From assembly GCA_002900995.3 (NCBI GenBank), contig CM035309.1:2796389-2860388 (forward strand): DNA of 64,000 nt, given 5' to 3'. The notes under the pieces were generated by a model that did no database searches, was not told where the DNA came from, and was given only the letters and a program-made list of their open reading frames with translations. The position numbers were made by a program, and so were the translations under genes. This DNA is from Ganoderma boninense. Lineage: Eukaryota > Basidiomycota > Agaricomycetes > Polyporales > Polyporaceae. Below, in pieces: positions 57,095 through 64,000 of the stretch; position 1 is the first letter of the stretch; each line of letters begins with the position of its first letter.

Positions 57095-57731
57095 TTCCCC
57101 TATCCGCACTACACCTTTCCCGCGCCTCCGGCTCTCCAAGGCTCCCCATTCATGGCCCGCGTCTGCTGCTCCGTTTCGGGGCGGCCTCCTCCTGCTCCAT
57201 CCTGGACAGGCTCGGCTGCCGCTCCGTCTCGAGTACCCAGCGCAGGCGCTTTGGACCTCAACACGACTCGTTGACGCCCAACCCCCGCTCTCGGAGCCTG
57301 TTCGACTCGACCGAGCCCAGCGCGAGGTCGTCCTCCTCCCTTCTCCCTCGGAGGGAGGCATAGGCAAAGACCGCGAGCCTGATGACCGTCACGGTGTCCG
57401 ACTCGGAGAACCACAGAAGAAGTTCGTCCTCCGTACTTCTTGCCGTCACCTCGACTGACTCATGATCCACCATCATCGTATTATACGGCATCGGCGTTCA
57501 GGCGGAAAGGCGACCTCCGGAGCATAGTCGGCCAGCGACCAGGGACCAAACCCCTTAATGATCCATGTTACGCGTCCACAATACAAAAGCGTCTGGAAAC
57601 GTCGATCGCATACAATACTACCCGTCGAGAACCAGAACCACACGTCTAAACCAACATATGTCTCTCAGTCCGGGTCCGATGGGCTGCTGTCATTCCTCAC
57701 GATGGTTCGCCGCCCATCCAAACCTTGAAGT
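57095..57731. other. Junction between the retroelement ORF and the DUF6534 relic
   Basis: The 3' part of the retroelement probably ends within the first 200 bases. I could not find a repeat or target duplication marking the end. The remainder contains Ser/Arg-rich ORFs on both strands, perhaps pieces of a DUF6534 tail. Confidence 0.35.
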
Positions 57732-58620
57732 CTACTCGCCCCATCCCCGCCCCCACCCCGCCCTGAGTCGTACTCGCTCTTCGGCCTCTATGACTTCGCG
57801 CTTGATGGCTCCGTCCATCGCCCGGAGGTTGTCCTCGCCCGAGTTGTCCGCAGCGGACGCGAGAAAGTTCCATGGGAGCTCGAGCCTCACGCCCTCAGAG
57901 AGCGGGGGCCGCCGGTATGCAGGATGCCTCCGCGCGTTGTGGTGCGAGGTGCGGATCTGCGTAGTGATGCTGGATGAGCGGAACGCGGTGGTTTTATACG
58001 TGGACACGGAGCGGATTGATACTGCACGGAAGAGCCATTCTAGCCGTTTGCGGGCGAAGGGGGCTCGAACGATGGAAGATGTACACTGCGAATACAGCGT
58101 TGGGGGGGGGGGGTCAGCGTCGGACCCGGCGGAGAGGTGCGAGCATGGGGAACATACCATACCAAAATTCACTCGTGAGCATGCTGACCGCGACGAAGAT
58201 GAAGCTGTTCCTGTATGCCACGCTCTATCGCCCCGCTCGACGTGTGCGGCCCGCAAATAGTACGATGGACGGGTGCTCGATGACTTTGCAGCTGAGGCAA
58301 AGGTACCTCCAGTGTTCGCGGCGCAAATCGAAAGATGGTCTGCGCCAGGTGTTTCGTAAACAGTGGTTAGCAAAACACCACCGATGCACAGGCACACAGT
58401 CGTCCTCCAAACCGCTGACCCACTGGTCCGTAACGCGAACAAGGTCATGCACAGTACCACATCCGGGGTAGCTAGGGTGCCGCAGGCCAACCCCGAGGAG
58501 ATGGGTCACTGCAGTCAAGGATTTCCAAGTCAGCCTCACGTAATCGCGAACGGGTGGGCTCAATGTGGTACATATTGAGTAGTGCTTGACCTTCAAGAAT
58601 GTGTCTGGCATTAAGCTAGA
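57732..58620 (-). pseudogene. DUF6534 relic, copy 8 (5' part missing, frame broken)
   Basis: Only the C-terminal half is recognisable: TWKSLTAVTHLLGVGL, then in another frame ATPDVVLCMTLFALRTSGS (about 58420-58480). After an intron come SVAYRNSFIFVAVSMLTSEF and NAVFAVYIFHRSSPL (about 58110). The break between the first two pieces needs one base. The N-terminal exons (TFGA...GTF and YGLxxHQ) were not found between 58620 and 59390. A 12-G run at 58102-58113 lies just beside the NAVFAVYIF exon. The copy sits beside the retroelement ORF and appears dead. Confidence 0.6.
58102..58113. repeat. Homopolymer run of 12 G
   Basis: Uninterrupted G run in the DUF6534 relic, the second such run in this window. 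Confidence 0.9.
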
Positions 58621-59389
58621 AGGTGCGCCATCAAAGCGGACGCAAATGGATGGACGATTTCGGAGGCTTGGAGAAGAACTTGGCTTACACCTCTCCGCTA
58701 CTGGCCGCGGCCATTCTCTTGTTGATGAAGGCGAGCCTCAGAGAAAGGATGACTGACTGACGATGAAGCCTGAGATTCTGCGTGTCTTACGTGCGGATAG
58801 TGCGTGAGTACAGTACTGGCGATGGGTGTTAGGATCTAGACGCGTAAGTCTGATACTGCATACTTAAAGGATAGACCACCTGACTTGGCTGAATAACCTA
58901 CAGGCCTAGGAGCATACTCAGGATGTTTCTCCTCTCGGAGCCGCCTAATGGCAAAAGGAGATGCGATACACACCGTGGCAAAGGGCATGTGGCTTGAGAA
59001 AGCCTTCGACGCTATAGTCGCACCTATAGCGCTCGGTCGACGAAGTTGACTGCTGGATACAGCCCGTCGGCAAACCGCCAATGGGAGGAAAGCAACGGTG
59101 CATATTTACACAATTCAGGCCCGTGTGGACGTAGTGGAGTATCGTTCGGACCTGACACGAAGATTACTCCGAGAGTTCCGCTCCACCGCCGAGAAACCAA
59201 TCCTACGCTTCGATTGCGTTGTGGTCGCTCCCTGGACGTCGCTCCGACTCCGCTCTGACAGTGAGCTCTGTGTATCCCTAACGTCACAGTATTAAATAGT
59301 GATAAAACGTGTACAACAGTCGTAAATAAGGAATACACACGTGTCGACCGCGTACCCCCCTCTCTCTGGCCGCCTGCGACCACAGGCAC
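58621..59389. other. 3' flank of DUF6534 copy 9
   Basis: No gene is recognised. The part from about 59130 to 59380 is similar to about 63690-63930, including 'gattgcgt', an AGCTCTGT/TATCC block, 'gtacaac' followed by 'gtaaata', and 'gaatacacacg'. The two neighbouring DUF6534 copies therefore share their 3' flanks. Confidence 0.5.
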
Positions 59390-61793
59390 CTAGAACGCCA
59401 TCCCGTGCTCGTGCTCCATTTCGCTCACGCTCGTCCGGTTGGCCTCTACGTCGTCGTCATGGCCCGTCGTCGTCTTCGTCTGGGTCGCATACAGGTGGCC
59501 GGGGACGTCGATCTCGATCACGCTGTCCAGCTGGCCGAACGTCGACTGGTCAGTACGAGCAGCAGTCTGAACGCAGAAGCGGCGAGAGCCGTGACCAGTG
59601 AGGGATCAGCATCACAGGCGAGCAGCATCAGCAGGGAAAAATTATCCATGCCTTCGTATGGTAGACGTTCCCGAAAGACCCAGACGGGGCGGTGGAGGAT
59701 CCCACCGGAGCTATCCGCAGATCCGACCAGTCTGGGACCTCGTACGTCGCACCGACGGGTTCACGAGGTCTCCTGAAGTTCAGACTGCAGGGCGAGATTA
59801 TCAGGAAAGTGCGCAATGTGGAGGAAACTGGCTGGAGACTCACGCGGAGAGGACAGAGTTGGTGTAGATCTTGGCTACTTCGATGTTGAATGCCGCATAT
59901 ATCAACGTATCAGATGATCGCAGGGCCTACGGACACAATGAAGTCAGTGGCCGTAGCGATAGATAGAGAACGTTGGGGTAGTCATCACTCACGAAGGCGA
60001 ATCCGAGGATGTTGGATATGCTATGACGCCGACGGTGAGTCCCTATCGCGAAGAACGAGTTGGATGTCAACAGCACTTACTCGGTCAGGAGACCTGCAAC
60101 ATAGGATGAGGATCGAATGCATCAACAAGACCGCAGAGGAACGCACCCGTACACACCGCGTACGCGATCAAGTGTCCAGCATCGAGTTCGTCCTTCCATC
60201 CACCACACAATTCAGCTCATACAGACATGCCAAACGCGAAAAGAAGGAAACGACTGACTTCTTGATCCCAGTCCGGCTGGTATGTAACACGTAGATGAGC
60301 ACCGCAGCGAGCACCGTATCGACGACGACAGCGATACCCAGCCCGACCGATATCAGCCACTGTCGGAATATCGAATATCGAGTATCGGCATCAGCGCCAG
60401 CGCCGACGCTCCGACTTCCATCGGCGGACCCGCGAAGCCCGGAGGGAGAAACTCACCGCAGAGGCCTCGAACTGCGAGTACACCGTCGTTCCGAACCTAC
60501 GTGTAACCAGAGGCGGGTCAGTACGTCATGCGCGGCGTATCGAGTTGAAGCAGACGGATTGCTAACGCTTTGACGGTCCCAACTGCATCCAGATTCGACA
60601 ATCAGTGAATATGAATGAATATGAATATCGACGTTCGCTTCGTCGAATTTGATAACGGCGGGACTCACTGATGCAGAAAGCTGTGCCATTCAAATTCCAT
60701 TCAGAGAACGACGCCGACGCCGACGATGATGCATAATGAGTGGCTGTTATCATGCGGCTTGACGAGACGCCATATATTCGCGCGCGGCTCACCTAGCTCT
60801 GCGACTAGCAGGACCATCTATACCGAGCCGACGTCAGCTCAGAGCGAACCACGACAGACGAGGCACACGCACGCAGACGGCGACCAAGTACCTGGATTTC
60901 TGACCGACTTGGATGGGAAACAAAGGGGTGAACCGTCAGACATCGGACGCTGTCGCGCCGGAGAAGCCCTCACCTCGGTATACGCGGTACGCGAAGAAGC
61001 TAGTGGGACTTCTAGTCAACGACGGGCGCGCCCAACACGAATTCGGTTGCTATTTCGTACCTCTGGCAAGCAATGATGGTCCCACCCTAAATCGTTCAGA
61101 GTTACGAAGGTGAGCAGCTACTGGCACCGCGACAGCGCTCGAAGCGGCCACTCACAGTGAGCAACGTCAGAATCTGCGGAAGGAGGCAGCTCCGTCAGGC
61201 GGGTGGTCGATCACGCAGCTGGGAACTCACGAAGACGTACATTCAGTGGCCAGACGGACTGGGTCAGTAGTTGTGGTTGTAAGTAGTTCTTGATGAGCTT
61301 GAGATAGCTGAAGTACCATCCTTTCTGAGTCGGGCGAATAGGAAGAAGTGCGGCAGACATGGTGACGCACCATATGTACATGATCACGCCTGTATGGACC
61401 GTGTCCAACAGCCTGCATAGCCGTTCAGCTCGCTCTTCTCAACTCGATCCAGATGACGCAGCGCACATGATAAACCAGACCTATCCCGTCCAGAGTCAGT
61501 CAGTTCCGAACCAGCCGAAAGAATGGAAGACGTCAGGAGTGCTCACATAGATTTTGAGCGGCCGTGAATCCGCCCTGTGTATTTGCATGTAATGAAACGT
61601 CTGGTGCACAGACAGCCCGTACATTCTAGCAGCGGTGGTGTGCGCACTCAGTGAACATGATCGGCAAGCGAAACGCGGAGTAAAGCACGCACATGAGGCC
61701 GGCGAACGTCCCCAGCAGGAGCGCGCCATATGTGTCGTTCAACGACGGCATATGAATCTCCAGAGGATTTCCCGCGCCAGTGAGCGAAGCCAT
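59390..61793 (-). CDS. DUF6534 multi-pass membrane protein, copy 9
   Basis: The ATG at 61793 gives EIHMPSLNDTYGALLLGTFA, then GLM. The second exon is MYGLSVHQTFHYMQIHRADS. Next comes DTVHTGVIMYIWCVTMSAAL, with KLIKNYLQPQLLTQSVWPLN near 61280, where the usual YxxVxNYFNP is altered to LIKNYLQP. Middle exons around 60150-60360 carry the DUF6534 core on the minus strand (WLISVGLGIAVVVDTVLAAV, then LIYVLHTSRTGIKK). The tail reads VIEIDVPGHLYATQTKTTTG, then DVEANRTSVSEMEHEHGMAF and a stop at 59390. No break was found. The tail matches the fragment at the right edge of the window. Confidence 0.8.
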
Positions 61794-61892
61794 CGTTGTC
61801 GGCAGGTTGGATGGGGGCCGTTCGTCGAGGGCGAGGGGACAGGAGGCAGCGGCAGTCCCTTTCTACCCTGTGACCATGCGTGGACGTCCGTT

Positions 61893-61903
61893 GATATATA
61901 GTT
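61893..61903 (-). promoter_or_regulatory. TATA box of DUF6534 copy 9
   Basis: ACTATATATCA on the minus strand about 100 bases before the ATG at 61793. Confidence 0.5.
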
Positions 61904-63933
61904 TCGCCCGAATTGAAACGTTTCGCCTCATACCGCCCAGCGGGCGCGCTTGCCGGAAGTTCACATTGTCAAGGCGGGGTGCACGGTCGAGTTCTTCCGA
62001 GGTGCGCCTTTGACCGGGCCACGGTCGCACGATCAGAGGGGTCCATCACCGAGATCAACCTGAGCGTTGCGACGACGAGGGCCTGACGGGAACTCCAATG
62101 TCCCGCCCTCTGTAGATAGATTGGATTGCCGCGCATGGAGCCCTGCCACGCCTTGTCAAGCACAGACATGCACAGGTAAGCAAGCACTGCGAAAAGCCAG
62201 GTGACAGTGAGAGGGGAGGATACGTACTTTTAGGAGACCCACTCCCACTATGCCACTCCCAGCCGAGTAGCTTGATAGATTTGTAGACCTTCTAGCGCTA
62301 CAGCTTGGCCGGTGATGCGGTTGCGTTCGGTGCAAGCGCGCAGGCGCGGGCAGTGCGCCTGCGAAGCCTGGAGTGGCCTGTGCACTCAGAGAAAACCGTT
62401 CCGTGCTCTGGGGGACAAGAGTCCGAGGAAAGTTCACCTTCTTCCTTCCAAAAAGCATCTGAAGCGTAGCTGTCTCGACTAGCAAGGAAACACAAATTCG
62501 CCTGGAGTATCATCTCGATGAAGATGACTGTCATCAAATATATGTTGAATGGGCCTTCCACGGAGCTGGCATATGCATCCTCTACTTCAAAAACGCACTC
62601 GCCGACATGACGGACAGGAGAGAGAACGGGCAGGGGAGAGAACATCAATGAGAGAGACCGGCGTACAGCCTGAGATGACACGACGTCTGCACAACGCACG
62701 GACTAATTAGACAAACTCCAGCCTCAACACGGGGGTGTATGACAAGCTCTCGAGGCGATCGTCGCGGCAGATGAGGCTACCGTCGTAGTAAGTATTGAAG
62801 CGAAGTGGGAAGGTCGTGGACTGGTCCGGCATGCGCAGATGTACCTAACTCACCAACTGCTGTAATTGTATGCGCCCCGTATCGTATTGAGTCCTCCCAG
62901 TGCTTGAACTGTCTCTGCCTCCTCCTCCTGTTACTCTGAGACACTGACCCCTGCCATGCCAGATGAATGCGATGACGGCTCGGAGTCGGAGTTCTGCCAC
63001 GCGACCCAGGTTGATGGTGCTTGGCGCTTGAGAGGGACAGAGAATGCGCAGGGGCGGGCGGGGAAACAGAGACAAGGCTTGGATTGAAGCAGGAGCAGGT
63101 CGGAGAGAGAAGTGAAATCGAGCTGAATTGCGCTGGCAGTGGCAGTCGCAGTGGCAGCTGATTTTCTATTTGGTCCAGATTTGGCAACTCAGACGCCGGG
63201 CGATCTCGCAGCAACGCCACCACCAGCCAAAATCGCTGGGTATACACATAATAACTTCTCAATGCATAGTGACTATGTGGCTTACAAGATACAAGAATAT
63301 GTATCATACAAGATACAAACAAGGGCCCTATCAGTGTCAAAACCGCAACAAGTTGAATCAGCAAGTCCCAGTCACGCACTGTACTTATATATCAGCAAGT
63401 CCAACGTATATGTCAGGAGGATCAAAGACTCACGACTTGACCACAAACTCGATATGAAACTCCTACGAGTCACTGTCGACTGCCAGTGGGCCCCACGTGC
63501 GGGTACGACTGTGACCGTGAAAACGTTCCCTTTTGGCCCACACGGGCTCCGCTGTTACGAAGGCGTCAAACCTCCATACAGAGGGCAAAAACCAGCGCCA
63601 CTGCTTTTGACAAACACATTTTAAGCCCGAGTGGACGGACTGGCGCGACGGGCTCTGAGGTTCGTCAGAAAGCTTCGCGCCGCCCGCGAGAAGCCTCAGC
63701 CTATCCCAAGTGACGATTGCGTCGCGGTGCCCCATCGCCGCCGCTGGTTGTTGGGACGCGCAAGTATACTTACAACGGCTTGGACTCTGAATGAGCTAGA
63801 GCTCTGTATATCCGAGACGCTACGCTACAGTATAAATAGTAGTAAAAACACGTACAACAGCTGTAAATAATTACCAATACGAATACACACGGGCCGATTG
63901 AGTGCCCTCATCTCCATCTCGCTGGTATCGTAC
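61904..63933. other. Stretch without a confident gene, 3' flank of copy 10
   Basis: A minus-strand piece ending at about 62706 (FNTYYDGSLICRDDRLESLS, then a stop) and an upstream-looking hydrophobic ORF at 62298-62699 (FNIYLMTVIFIEMILQANLC) could be coding. I cannot join or identify them. From about 63690 the sequence resembles the 3' flank of DUF6534 copy 9. Confidence 0.35.
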
Positions 63934-64000
63934 CTAGTACGCCGTACCGTGCGTCTTGTCGTACACGCTCATCCGGTTGGCCTCCACGTCGTGGACGACG
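63934..64000 (-). CDS. DUF6534 gene, copy 10 (3' end only, cut by window edge)
   Basis: The last 67 bases encode VVHDVEANRMSVYDKTHGTAY and a stop at 63934 on the minus strand. This aligns with the C terminus of copy 9 (DDDVEANRTSVSEMEHEHGMAF). Similar 3' flanking sequence in both supports a tandem duplication. The rest of the gene lies beyond the window. Confidence 0.75.
   Translation of the reverse strand, partial: VVHDVEANRMSVYDKTHGTAY

Noticed and set aside
57258..57491. Possible DUF6534 tail after the retroelement
   Set aside because: Both strands give similar low-complexity Ser/Arg tails and no transmembrane exon is linked to either, so neither can be supported.
62298..62699. 133-codon minus-strand ORF with a hydrophobic stretch
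   Set aside because: Could be an exon of a lost membrane gene, but it cannot be joined to neighbours or matched to a family.
1..64000. CRISPR array, bacterial operon or phage-type system
   Set aside because: No regularly spaced repeats, no Shine-Dalgarno-led gene strings, and clear spliceosomal introns throughout. The sequence is eukaryotic.

Overview
The window is nuclear DNA from a filamentous basidiomycete, most likely a wood- or litter-decaying agaricomycete. The evidence is many short GT-AG introns in GC-rich genes, a secreted GH5 cellulase with a fungal cellulose-binding module, a fungal Mediator subunit, a Dpb11/Rad4-type checkpoint protein, and many copies of the basidiomycete multi-pass membrane family DUF6534. 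No CRISPR array, operon or convincing tRNA was seen.

Layout. (1) 1-8.1 kb: DUF6534 gene 1 (+), a small minus-strand gene of unknown function, and decayed DUF6534 gene 2 (+). (2) 9.3-30.3 kb: mostly single-copy genes. These are a cytochrome P450 (-), an ICMT-like relic (+), MED25 (+), a small gene that may be related to the one at 4.6 kb (+), a PITH-domain protein (-), an unassigned small ORF (-), a DPB11/rad4 homologue (-) divergent from mitochondrial ribosomal protein uL30m (+), a GH5 endoglucanase (+), and a secreted Pro-Val repeat protein with a Gly/Tyr-rich tail (-). (3) 31.5-52.7 kb: DUF6534 genes 3 (-), 4 (-), 5 (+), 6 (+) and 7 (-), an F-box-like gene (+), a 1.17-kb inverted-repeat element, and a second copy of the small minus-strand gene. 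(4) 55-64 kb: a reverse transcriptase/RNase H ORF, a decayed DUF6534 copy 8 (-), gene 9 (-), and the 3' end of copy 10 (-) at the right edge.

The dominant feature is the dispersed array of about ten DUF6534 genes. It is interleaved with housekeeping genes and partly built by duplication of a module [small minus-strand gene, then a plus-strand DUF6534 gene] at 3.7-8.1 kb and 44.4-49.3 kb. In both copies of the small gene, the conserved reading frame moves by +1 at the same place with no visible intron. That is the most unusual signal in the window.

A caution on sequence quality: several genes expected to be essential or intact (MED25, DPB11, the GH5 cellulase) need single-base corrections, often in short homopolymers or repeats. 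Consensus errors are therefore likely, and gene-death calls based on one indel are provisional. Exon boundaries were inferred by eye from splice signals and family conservation.
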